DNA of 64,000 nt from contig NZ_CP044125.1 in NCBI RefSeq assembly GCF_016864575.1, positions 3,950,001 to 4,014,000 on the forward strand, given 5' to 3'. Of this stretch, positions 16,345-23,723 are shown one piece after another. How positions within the stretch are numbered: position 1 is the stretch's first letter; every line of letters begins with the position of its first letter. Position numbers and translations under genes: made by a program. The DNA comes from Rhizobium sp. BG4 (GTDB lineage: Bacteria > Pseudomonadota > Alphaproteobacteria > Rhizobiales > Rhizobiaceae). The notes under the pieces are model-generated. The model was not told the DNA's origin. It ran no database searches and saw only the letters and a program-made list of their open reading frames with translations.

Positions 16345-17967
16345 TGTAGCCACAAAGTTAGAATGTCCTGTTTCTGCAAAGTTGGAATGTCACACTCCCC
16401 GGGTCTGAAGGATGCGTGGGAGATTGCAGATGGGATTGATAGCGATGAGCGAGCGCGATCTGCAGCGGATTGAGATTTTATCGAAGGTGGCCGCTGGCCG
16501 GATGACGACGGTGTCAGCGGCGCATGTGCTTGACCTGAGCGAGCGCCAGGTGCGCCGACTTCTGGAACGGATACGGATTGGCGGCGCGGCATCGATCCGC
16601 CACAAGGCGATTGGCCGGCCATCGAACAACCGGATCAGCGACGGCGTTCGGGACTATGCGATGACGCTGGTTCGCGAACGTTATGCGGATTTCGGCCCGA
16701 CGTTGGCGACGGAGAAGTTGGCTGAGCGCGATGGCTTGCGGGTGTCACGCGAGACGGTGCGCGGTTGGATGTCCGAGGCCGGACTGTGGCTGTCGCGCAA
16801 GCAGCGCCGGACGTTTCACCAGCCGCGGCTTCGACGCGAGGCTTATGGCGAGTTGGTGCAGATCGACGGATCGGAGCATCGCTGGTTCGAGGATCGCGGG
16901 CCGCCTTGCTCGCTGCTGGTGTTTGTCGACGATGCGACCGGCAGGCTGATGCAGCTGCGTTTCGTGCGCTCGGAAAGTGCCTTCACCTACTTCGAGGCGC
17001 TGGAACTCTATCTCCACCGTCACGGCGCGCCGATTGCCTTTTATTCGGACAAGCATTCGGTGTTCCGGGTGGCGAAGAAGGATGCCAAAGGTGGCCAGGG
17101 CATGACCCAGTTCGGGCGTGCACTTTGCGAGTTAAACATCGAGATTCTATGCGCAAATTCGAGCCAGGCCAAGGGTCGTGTCGAACGCATGAACCGGACG
17201 CTGCAGGACCGCCTGGTCAAGGAGCTCAGGCTTTGCGGCATCGACAGCATGGAGGCCGGCAACGCGTTTTTGCCGGACTTCATGGAGGACTACAATGCGC
17301 GTTTTGCGGTTACCCCTGCCCGGTCTGATGATCTGCATCGGCCGCTGAATCTGGCGCCAGATCGGTTGACGGAGATCCTGTGCAAACGCGAGCAGCGCTA
17401 TGTTGGATCGCAGCTGACGTTTTCGTTCGAGCGCCAGCGGATCATGCTGGAGGAGACCGATGTGACGCGTGGGCTGGTGGGGCGCTATGTCGAGACCTAT
17501 GCCTATGCCGACGGTCGTCTGGATGTGCGGTGGAAAGGCTACTCCCTGCCCTACACGGTGTTCGACAAGGACCAGCGGGTGACGCATGCCGCGATCACCG
17601 AGAACAAGCGGTTGGGTGATGTTCTGGCCTATATCAAGGAGCGCCAGGAGCAGCAGGACAAGCCGAAGGTGAAGAGCAGCAGTGACAAGAATGGCTACGT
17701 CAAACGGGCTCGCGGACCTGGCCGGCGGAAGGATTTCATGAACGATCCGGCAGTGATCGCACGGCGCCAGAAAGCATTGTCGCGACAGCAGGCTGCGGAG
17801 TGAGGCGTGTCAAAGCTAAAGCCGAAGAGGTGTATTTACCACCCGCCCCGATCTGATCTTGCAACCGGGATCAGCCGCTCAGATCGGGGCTGACCGTTGT
17901 GCCGTGTGATGACCACGCGGACATTTCTACCTTGCAAACCGCCGGACATTCCAACTCTCCCGCCACA
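16345..17967 (+). mobile_element. Complete insertion sequence, ISNCY (IS1202-like) type, 1623 bp
   Basis: The ends are imperfect inverted repeats. The outer 24 bp agree at about 18 positions, starting TGTAGCC on the left (16345) and, on the other strand, TGTGGCG on the right (from 17967), followed by GTTRGAATGTCC in both. A second copy of the same motif (TGCAA..., then GAATGTC or GAAATGTC) lies just inside each end, giving tandem transposase-binding sites. A 5-bp TTGCA duplication flanks it. It holds one intact transposase gene. The first base is 5 bp from the XerC-like arm of the dif-like site, which fits the Xer-site preference I recall being reported for IS1202-group elements. Confidence 0.85.
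16412..17803 (+). CDS. DDE transposase of the ISNCY/IS1202-like element
   Basis: A 463-residue transposase that cuts and joins the IS ends. An N-terminal helix-turn-helix region (about residues 15-60, with L-S-E-R-Q-V-R-R-L-L) is followed by a second DNA-binding segment and an RNase H-fold catalytic core. The probable DDE triad is D152 (Q-I-D-G-S), D213 (Y-S-D-K-H) and E258 (G-R-V-E-R-M-N). The Lys/Arg-rich C-terminal tail probably contacts DNA. The frame is complete, so the element may be active. The ATG at 16412 has an AAGGATG context rather than a strong ribosome-binding site. A later ATG (16430, MGLIAMSERD) is possible. Confidence 0.9.
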   Translation: MRGRLQMGLIAMSERDLQRIEILSKVAAGRMTTVSAAHVLDLSERQVRRLLERIRIGGAASIRHKAIGRPSNNRISDGVRDYAMTLVRERYADFGPTLATEKLAERDGLRVSRETVRGWMSEAGLWLSRKQRRTFHQPRLRREAYGELVQIDGSEHRWFEDRGPPCSLLVFVDDATGRLMQLRFVRSESAFTYFEALELYLHRHGAPIAFYSDKHSVFRVAKKDAKGGQGMTQFGRALCELNIEILCANSSQAKGRVERMNRTLQDRLVKELRLCGIDSMEAGNAFLPDFMEDYNARFAVTPARSDDLHRPLNLAPDRLTEILCKREQRYVGSQLTFSFERQRIMLEETDVTRGLVGRYVETYAYADGRLDVRWKGYSLPYTVFDKDQRVTHAAITENKRLGDVLAYIKERQEQQDKPKVKSSSDKNGYVKRARGPGRRKDFMNDPAVIARRQKALSRQQAAE

Positions 17968-17972
17968 TTGCA
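17968..17972 (+). repeat. Right target-site duplication of the IS (TTGCA)
   Basis: Matches TTGCA at 16340-16344. Beyond it, 17973-18024 is the original flank leading to the 3' end of panB. Confidence 0.7.
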
Positions 17973-18024
17973 TAGGCGTTTCCGAGGGCCTGATAAAGCC
18001 GCCCGCTTCCCTGATTGGCTGCGG

Positions 18025-18846
18025 TCACGTCCTGCGCTTGAATGTGTGCTCCACTGCCGGAAACGCTCGTGAGCGGACATCCTTCGCATATTCCTCTGCA
18101 GCGGACGCGGCGCGTTTGCCGAGTTCGTCGTAGCGTTTGACGAAGCGTGGCGTGAAATCGTTGAAGAGACCGAGCATGTCGTCGGAGACGAGGATCTGGC
18201 CGTCGCAGGCCGAGGATGCGCCGATGCCGATTGTCGGGATATGGATCGCCGATGTGACTTCGCGGGCCAGCGGCTCGACGGTGCCTTCGACGACGACGGC
18301 AAAAGCACCGGAGCCGCCGATCGCGTGGGCGTCGCGGCGGATCTTCGACGTCTCGTGCTCCGTGTGCCCGACCGAGCGGTAGCCGCCGGCGGTATGGACG
18401 AGCTGCGGCATCAGGCCGATATGGCCGAGAACCGGGATGCCGCGAGCCGTCAGGAACGCGATCGTCTCCACCATCTCCTCGCCGCCCTCGAGCTTGACGG
18501 CGTCGCAGCCGGTTTCCTGCAGGATGCGGACGGCGTTGCGGAAGGCCACTTCCTTTGATTCCTGGTAGGTGCCGAACGGCATGTCGACGACGACGCAGGC
18601 CTTCTCGACGCCGCGCATCACCGCCTTGCCATGGGCGACCATCATGTCGAGCGTCACGGCCGTCGTGGTCTCCATGCCGTAAAGCACCATGCCGAGCGAA
18701 TCTCCGACGAGGAGAAGATCGCAATGGGCATCGAGGAGACGCGCCATCGGCGTCGTATAGGCTGTCAGGCAGACGATCGGCGTGCCGCCCTTCATCGCGG
18801 TGATGCGGGATGGGGTCAGGCGCTTGCTTGTTCCGGATGCACTCAT
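18025..18846 (-). CDS. panB: 3-methyl-2-oxobutanoate hydroxymethyltransferase
   Basis: Makes ketopantoate from 2-oxoisovalerate and methylene-tetrahydrofolate, the first committed step to pantothenate and CoA. The 273 residues form a TIM-barrel enzyme with the metal and substrate segment L-L-V-G-D-S-L-G-M (D49), V-K-L-E-G-G and G-H-I-G-L-M-P-Q, all characteristic and intact. The start codon overlaps the panC stop (ATGA), so the two are translationally coupled. The IS lies only about 50 bp beyond its stop codon but does not touch it. Confidence 0.96.
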   Translation of the reverse strand: MSASGTSKRLTPSRITAMKGGTPIVCLTAYTTPMARLLDAHCDLLLVGDSLGMVLYGMETTTAVTLDMMVAHGKAVMRGVEKACVVVDMPFGTYQESKEVAFRNAVRILQETGCDAVKLEGGEEMVETIAFLTARGIPVLGHIGLMPQLVHTAGGYRSVGHTEHETSKIRRDAHAIGGSGAFAVVVEGTVEPLAREVTSAIHIPTIGIGASSACDGQILVSDDMLGLFNDFTPRFVKRYDELGKRAASAAEEYAKDVRSRAFPAVEHTFKRRT

Positions 18847-19718
18847 CGCACCGCTCCTATCCTTGCCACGCCCTGCCCGCCGATAACCCTGTTATCCAGC
18901 AGCCGCGTCGTGCCGATCCTGACGAAGAGCGCGACGACAACGGGATCGCTGATGACCTCGACCGGCTTCAGCGTCTCCGCGTCGCGCACGGCGACGACTT
19001 CGGGATTGGCGAGCGGCTCCCGGCCAAGGAATGCTTTCAGCAGATGTTCGAGCTCGGCGGGATCGGTCAGGCCGGCGGCGACCAGCCGCTCAGCCTCGGC
19101 GAGCGTCTGCGGCACGATGACTGCTGCCTTGCGCTCGCCGGCGCTCAGATAGACATTGCGCGACGACAGCGCGAGGCCGTCGTGATCACGCACTGTCGGC
19201 ACGGGTACGATGCGCACCGGCAGCGCGAGATCGTCGACCATGCGCCTGATGACGACGACCTGCTGATAGTCCTTTTCGCCGAAATAGGCGCGCTGCGGCT
19301 GGACGATGTTGAAGAGCTTGCAGACGACGGTGGCGACGCCGGCGAAATGCCCGGGCCTCACCGCTCCTTCGAGCTCGCGGCCGATCTCCGGCACATCGAC
19401 AACCGTCAGCATCGGCTTCGGATACATGTCGGTGACACCGGGCGCGAACAGGATGTTGACGCCGCCCTGGCGGAGCATGGCCGTGTCGCGGTCGAGATCG
19501 CGGGGATATTTGCTGAGGTCTTCGTTGGCACCGAACTGCAGCGGATTGACGAAGATCGAAGCGACAACGATGTCGTTCTCCACCCTCGCCCGCGATACCA
19601 GCTCCATATGGCCGGCATGCAGATAGCCCATGGTCGGAACCAGGCCGATGGTGCGCGATTGCCGGCGTAAGGCTTCGAGCGCCGCGCGCAGTTCGCCGAT
19701 GTCAGAGAAAACTCGCAT
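18843..19718 (-). CDS. panC: Pantothenate synthetase
   Basis: Joins pantoate and beta-alanine using ATP. The 291 residues begin MRVFSDIGEL and carry the H-x-G-H nucleotide-binding motif H34-A-G-H37 in T-M-G-Y-L-H-A-G-H, the F-V-N-P-x-Q-F segment and the K-M-S-K-S-like S-S-R-N-V-Y-L region. I chose 19718 because it matches the usual family N-terminus. An in-frame ATG ten codons upstream (19748) would add MRARWSDGWI. With panB it forms a two-gene operon. In R. etli CFN42 panCB is reported to be on a plasmid, so chromosomal placement here is informative about the lineage. Confidence 0.95.
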   Translation of the reverse strand: MRVFSDIGELRAALEALRRQSRTIGLVPTMGYLHAGHMELVSRARVENDIVVASIFVNPLQFGANEDLSKYPRDLDRDTAMLRQGGVNILFAPGVTDMYPKPMLTVVDVPEIGRELEGAVRPGHFAGVATVVCKLFNIVQPQRAYFGEKDYQQVVVIRRMVDDLALPVRIVPVPTVRDHDGLALSSRNVYLSAGERKAAVIVPQTLAEAERLVAAGLTDPAELEHLLKAFLGREPLANPEVVAVRDAETLKPVEVISDPVVVALFVRIGTTRLLDNRVIGGQGVARIGAVR

Positions 19719-19896
19719 TATCCACCCGTCACTCCACCTCGCGCGCATAGAAATTGCAATCGGGCCGGAAGGTCAATCCTCGTACGGGCCTTCGTCCAGG
19801 ATATAAACGATTATATGCTAATCTGCTGATAATGGGAGCAAATTTCGGGAGGCCGAACTGTGCTGGAGGGCAGCGCCTGCCCTTGCCTTCCCGCCG

Positions 19897-20250
19897 ATGA
19901 TGCCAATCTCACAGGGGATCCTGTCTCAGCTGGAGGTTCCCTTGCCCTGGATTGCCTATATCGTTCATTTCATCGCCGCCGCGTTTCTGACCAACGGCAT
20001 TCCGCATTTCGTCAACGGCGTCAGCGGGCGCGCTTTCAGGACGCCTTTCGTAAGGATGAGCGGCAGCAAGCTGAGCTCGCCCGAGGTCAACGTCATCTGG
20101 GGCTGGCTGAATTTCCTGATCGCCTTTCTGCTCTTCGCCAATATCGGGCCGCTCTATATCGGCACGCCCGGAGATACGATCTTCGTTGCTGCGGGCATGC
20201 TGGTGATGGGCGTCATTCTCGCCCGGATCTTCAGTTCCGACGCGCGCTGA
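19897..20250 (+). CDS. Small polytopic membrane protein, function unknown
   Basis: 117 residues with three likely membrane segments (about residues 17-34, 66-84 and 90-110) and a short polar loop containing M-S-G-S-K-L-S-S-P. The segment G-I-P-H-F-V-N-G-V-S-G-R after the first helix is distinctive and looks like a conserved signature, but I cannot name the family. The start could be either of two adjacent ATGs. It lies just upstream of the HxlR regulator. The operator-like repeats begin only 7 bp after its stop codon, so it might share the regulator's control if read through. Confidence 0.6.
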   Translation: MMPISQGILSQLEVPLPWIAYIVHFIAAAFLTNGIPHFVNGVSGRAFRTPFVRMSGSKLSSPEVNVIWGWLNFLIAFLLFANIGPLYIGTPGDTIFVAAGMLVMGVILARIFSSDAR

Positions 20251-20256
20251 AGAGTG

Positions 20257-20301
20257 ACTTGCTAAAAGCAAGTGACTGCGATAGTGACTTGCTTCATGCA
20301 A
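20257..20301 (+). promoter_or_regulatory. Twin TTGC-N5-GCAA operator before the HxlR gene
   Basis: Two palindromes of the same form: ACTTGC-TAAAA-GCAAGT at 20257-20273, and TTGC-TTCAT-GCAA at 20289-20301. Both are preceded by the direct repeat AGTGACTTGC, and their centres are 30 bp apart (about three DNA turns). Dimeric HxlR proteins bind inverted repeats near their own promoters, so this is a likely autoregulatory site. The second copy overlaps the proposed start codon. Confidence 0.6.
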
Positions 20302-20799
20302 CGGACCAGCTTTGCCATCTTTCCATGCCCTGCCGCCCGCGCGCTGAACAGCGTCGGCGATTCCTGGAGCATCATGATCCTGCGCGACGCCTTTCAGGGC
20401 CTGACGCGCTTCGACGATTTCCAGAAGAGCCTCGGGATCGCGCCGAACATCCTGACGCGGCGCCTCGCCCACCTGGTCGAGGAGGGCATTTTCGAGAAGC
20501 GGCTCTATAGCGAGCGCCCTGCCCGCTACGAATATGTGCTGACCGCGAAGGGACAGGATTTCTTCCCGGTGCTGATGGCGCTGTCGACATGGGGCGGACG
20601 CCACGCTCCGCAGGAAGATCTCGCCTATCTTCTCGGCAATGCGTCCGGCGAAAAGCTTGATGCCAAGCTGGTCGATGCCAGGAACGGCGAAGAACTCACC
20701 CCCCGGAATACCTGCCTGCTGCCCGGCCCTGCGGCCGATGAGGCGGCGCATGAGCGCATTGCGCGGATGAAGGCCTGGTATCTGGGTTTTGATGCCTAG
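20296..20799 (+). CDS. HxlR family winged-helix transcriptional regulator
   Basis: A 167-residue regulator with the HxlR winged helix near the N-terminus: C-P-x-A-R-A-L-N-x-V-G-D-S-W-S at about residues 9-24, the recognition-helix region G-I-A-P-N-I-L-T-R-R-L, and the wing Y-E-Y-V-L-T-A-K-G. The Cys in this position is a redox or electrophile sensor in some members. I chose the ATG at 20296. A GTG at 20272 would add eight residues but lies inside the operator repeats. The fabF-like gene starts 13 bp after its stop, so the two may be co-transcribed. Confidence 0.85.
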   Translation: MQRTSFAIFPCPAARALNSVGDSWSIMILRDAFQGLTRFDDFQKSLGIAPNILTRRLAHLVEEGIFEKRLYSERPARYEYVLTAKGQDFFPVLMALSTWGGRHAPQEDLAYLLGNASGEKLDAKLVDARNGEELTPRNTCLLPGPAADEAAHERIARMKAWYLGFDA

Positions 20800-20812
20800 A
20801 AAGGACAAGAAT

Positions 20813-22078
20813 ATGGATCGGATCGTCGTTACCGGCATGGGGCTCGTCTCGCCGCTTGGAACGGGCGTCGAGACTGCCTGGAAGCGCCTGCTTGCGGGCG
20901 GCTCGGGGCTGCGCGTGCTGGGAGAGGATGTCGTCGGCGATCTGCCGGCCAAGGTCGGCGGAGTCGTGCCTGACATTGCCGAGGATGCCGAAGGCGGATT
21001 CGATCCCGACCGCTACATCGTGCCGAAAGACCAGAAGAAGATGGACCGCTTCATCCATTTCGCGATGGCGGCGGCCGATGAGGCCGTCCGCCAGGCTGGA
21101 TGGATGCCGGAGGATACCGCCTCGCGGGAGCGCACGGCAACGATCATCGCCTCGGGCGTCGGCGGCTTTCCCGCGATCACCGATGCTGTGCGGACGGTCG
21201 AGACGCGCGGGCCGCGGCGTCTGTCGCCCTTTATCGTCCCCTCCTTCCTCGTCAATCTGGCAGCCGGCCAGGTCAGCATCAAATACGGCTTCAAGGGGCC
21301 GCTCGGTGCGCCGGTCACGGCCTGTGCCGCCAGCGTCCAGGCAATCGGCGACGCGGCGCGGCTGATCCGCTCCGGCGAGGCCGATGTAGCAATCTGCGGC
21401 GGTGCGGAAGCCTGTATCGATCGCGTCAGCCTCGGCGGCTTTGCGGCCGCTCGGGCGCTGTCGACGGGGTTCAACGAGACACCGGAGCTCGCTTCGCGGC
21501 CGTTCGACACCCAGCGTGACGGTTTCGTCATGGGCGAAGGTGCGGGCATTCTCGTGATCGAGACGCTCGAGCATGCGCTGGCGCGTGGTGCGACACCGCT
21601 TGCCGAACTCGTCGGCTATGGCACGGCGGCCGACGCCTATCATATGACGGCCGGACCCGAGGATGGCGACGGCGCGCGACGGGCGATGGAAGCCGCCATC
21701 CGTCAGGCGAAGATCGCTCCCTCCGAGATCAAGCATCTCAACGCTCACGCGACCTCCACCCCGGTCGGCGACCGCGGCGAGATGGCGGCGATCGCGACGG
21801 TTTTCGGCCGCAATGGCGAGATCGCCATCAGCTCGACGAAATCGGCGACCGGCCATCTGCTGGGTGCGGCAGGCGGGCTGGAGGCGATCTTCACGATCCT
21901 GGCGCTGCGCGATCAGATCGTCCCGCCGACGCGCAATCTCGAGGAAGCCGATCCGGTGGCAGAAGGCCTCGATATCGTCGGCAAGACGGCGCGCAAGGTC
22001 GAGATGGAATACGCGATCAGCAACGGCTTCGGCTTTGGCGGCGTCAATGCGAGCGCCCTCTTCCGCCGCTGGCATTAA
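20813..22078 (+). CDS. Beta-ketoacyl-ACP synthase II (FabF-like, extra copy)
   Basis: A condensing enzyme that extends acyl chains on acyl carrier protein. The 421 residues have the full KAS triad: C171 (V-T-A-C-A-A-S), H312 (N-A-H-A-T-S-T-P) and H348 (K-S-A-T-G-H-L-L-G). The ATG at 20813 follows AAAGGACAAG and starts at the usual M-D-R-I-V-V-T-G-M-G. Housekeeping fabF normally sits with acpP and fabZ-type genes. Here it follows an HxlR regulator by 13 bp, so it is probably an accessory synthase with regulated expression. The product chain cannot be inferred. Confidence 0.9.
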   Translation: MDRIVVTGMGLVSPLGTGVETAWKRLLAGGSGLRVLGEDVVGDLPAKVGGVVPDIAEDAEGGFDPDRYIVPKDQKKMDRFIHFAMAAADEAVRQAGWMPEDTASRERTATIIASGVGGFPAITDAVRTVETRGPRRLSPFIVPSFLVNLAAGQVSIKYGFKGPLGAPVTACAASVQAIGDAARLIRSGEADVAICGGAEACIDRVSLGGFAAARALSTGFNETPELASRPFDTQRDGFVMGEGAGILVIETLEHALARGATPLAELVGYGTAADAYHMTAGPEDGDGARRAMEAAIRQAKIAPSEIKHLNAHATSTPVGDRGEMAAIATVFGRNGEIAISSTKSATGHLLGAAGGLEAIFTILALRDQIVPPTRNLEEADPVAEGLDIVGKTARKVEMEYAISNGFGFGGVNASALFRRWH

Positions 22079-22084
22079 ACGCGA

Positions 22085-22105
22085 TGGCGGGCTCTGAGCC
22101 CGCCA
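22085..22105 (+). terminator. Strong hairpin after the FabF-like gene
   Basis: TGGCGGGCTC and its perfect complement GAGCCCGCCA are separated by a single base, 6 bp after the fabF stop. Only a short pyrimidine stretch (CTTTC) follows, so termination is likely but may be partial. Confidence 0.5.
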
Positions 22106-22161
22106 CTTTCAAATCCCCGCAGATGCCCTACACTCCTGTCTATATGGCTGGAGGCTCCCGC

Positions 22162-22590
22162 ATGCGTGCTCTATCCGCAATTCTCGTCCTGTGTGCCGCA
22201 TTCATCGCCGCTTCTCTGCCGGCTCGAGCGGAAGACCCGTTGGAAACGACGCAGCAGGTTATCGAGCGGCAGATCAGTGCCTTCCTGAAGGATGATCCGG
22301 ATACGGCCTATTCCTATGCCGCGCCTGGCATCAAGGCGCTGTTTCCGGACAAGAACGTGTTCTTCGCGATGGTGAAGAAGAGCTATGAGCCGGTCTATCA
22401 TCCCGGCAATTACGCCTTCGGCCGCAGCAAGTCGGTCGATGACGGCGCGATGATCTATCAGGAAGTGCTGATTTCTGGCCGCGACGGCAAGGACTGGACG
22501 GCCATCTACCAGATGGCGCGCCAGCCTGACGGGCAATACAAGATCAACGGCGTCCAGATCGTTCCGAACACCGACAGCAAGGGTATCTGA
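22162..22590 (+). CDS. Secreted DUF4864 domain protein
   Basis: A 142-residue periplasmic protein of unknown function. The ATG at 22162 follows GGAGG and starts a signal peptide (MRALSAILVLCAAFIAASLPARA). The mature part has the DUF4864 pattern: a helix Q-x-V-I-E-R-Q-I-x-A-F, then D-D-P-D-T-A-Y-S-Y-A-A-P-G-I-K-x-L-F-P and a terminal beta sheet ending Y-K-I-N-G-V-Q-I-V. This resembles an NTF2-like fold in other proteins. It is convergent with tgt, with a 2-bp gap, and carries no catalytic motif I can identify. Confidence 0.78.
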   Translation: MRALSAILVLCAAFIAASLPARAEDPLETTQQVIERQISAFLKDDPDTAYSYAAPGIKALFPDKNVFFAMVKKSYEPVYHPGNYAFGRSKSVDDGAMIYQEVLISGRDGKDWTAIYQMARQPDGQYKINGVQIVPNTDSKGI

Positions 22591-22592
22591 TC

Positions 22593-23723
22593 TCAAACGG
22601 GATCGAGATCGCCCCTCGCCCATTCGTCCATCGTCTCGGCCATGAAATCGGCGAAGCGGTCTTCGGCGATCGCCTTGCGGATGCCCTGCATCAGTTCCTG
22701 ATAGTAGTTCAGGTTATGCCAGGAGAGCAGCATGCCGCCGAGCGCCTCGTTGGCGCGGACGAGGTGGTGCAGGTAGGCGCGGGAGTAATCGCGCGTCGCC
22801 GGGCAGTTCGACTGGTCGTCGAGCGGGCGCATGTCCTCGGCATGACGGGCATTGCGGATATTGACCTTGCCGCGGCGGGTGAAGGCGAGACCATGACGGC
22901 CGGAGCGGGTCGGCATCACGCAGTCGAACATGTCGATGCCGCGGGCGACCGATTTCAGCATGTCATCAGGCGTGCCGACACCCATCAGGTAGCGCGGCTT
23001 TTCGGTAGGAAGAACGGGCAGCGTCGTGTCGAGCATGCGCAGCATGACATCCTGCGGCTCGCCGACGGCGAGGCCACCGACGGCATAACCCTTGAGGTCG
23101 AGCTGGGCCAGCGCTTCGGCAGAGCGGATACGCAGGTTCGGCTGGTCGCCGCCCTGGACGATGCCGAACATCGCCTTACCCGGCTGATTGCCGAAGGCCA
23201 CCTTGCAGCGCTCCGCCCAGCGCAGCGAGAGTTCCATGGCGCGCTCGATCTCGCGCGGCTCGGCCGGAAGCGCCACGCATTCGTCGAGCTGCATCTGGAT
23301 ATCGGAACCGAGCAGGCCCTGGATCTCGATCGAGCGCTCCGGCGACATATGATGCAGGCTGCCGTCGACATGCGACTTGAAGGTCACGCCCTGTTCGTCG
23401 AGCTTGCGCAGACCGGAAAGCGACATGACCTGGAAGCCACCGGAGTCCGTCAGGATCGGGTGTTCCCAGCGGATCAGCTTGTGCAGGCCGCCGAGGCGGG
23501 CGACGCGCTCGGCGCCCGGGCGCAGCATCAGGTGATAGGTATTGCCGAGAATGATGTCGGCGCCGGTATCCCGCACCTGGTCGAGATACATCGCCTTGAC
23601 GGTGCCGACGGTACCGACGGGCATGAAGGCCGGCGTGCGGATCGTGCCGCGCGGCATGGAGATTTCGCCAAGGCGGGCGCCGCCATCGGTCTTCTTGAGG
23701 GTGAACTGGAAGTTCTCGGTCAT
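22593..23723 (-). CDS. tgt: tRNA-guanine transglycosylase (queuosine)
   Basis: Swaps guanine-34 of GUN-anticodon tRNAs for preQ1. The 376 residues carry the TIM-barrel core with S-G-G-F-Q, D-E-C-V-A and G-V-G-T-P-D-D, plus the nucleophile region D-M-F-D-C-V-M-P-T-R. The zinc site is atypical: canonical Tgt has C-x-C-x2-C plus His, but here the positions read S305, C307 and T310 (S-N-C-P-A-T), leaving one cysteine. The downstream His (S-W-H-N) is kept. The start overlaps the queA stop (ATGA), so the two queuosine genes are coupled. Rhizobial relatives may share this variant. Confidence 0.94.
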   Translation of the reverse strand: MTENFQFTLKKTDGGARLGEISMPRGTIRTPAFMPVGTVGTVKAMYLDQVRDTGADIILGNTYHLMLRPGAERVARLGGLHKLIRWEHPILTDSGGFQVMSLSGLRKLDEQGVTFKSHVDGSLHHMSPERSIEIQGLLGSDIQMQLDECVALPAEPREIERAMELSLRWAERCKVAFGNQPGKAMFGIVQGGDQPNLRIRSAEALAQLDLKGYAVGGLAVGEPQDVMLRMLDTTLPVLPTEKPRYLMGVGTPDDMLKSVARGIDMFDCVMPTRSGRHGLAFTRRGKVNIRNARHAEDMRPLDDQSNCPATRDYSRAYLHHLVRANEALGGMLLSWHNLNYYQELMQGIRKAIAEDRFADFMAETMDEWARGDLDPV

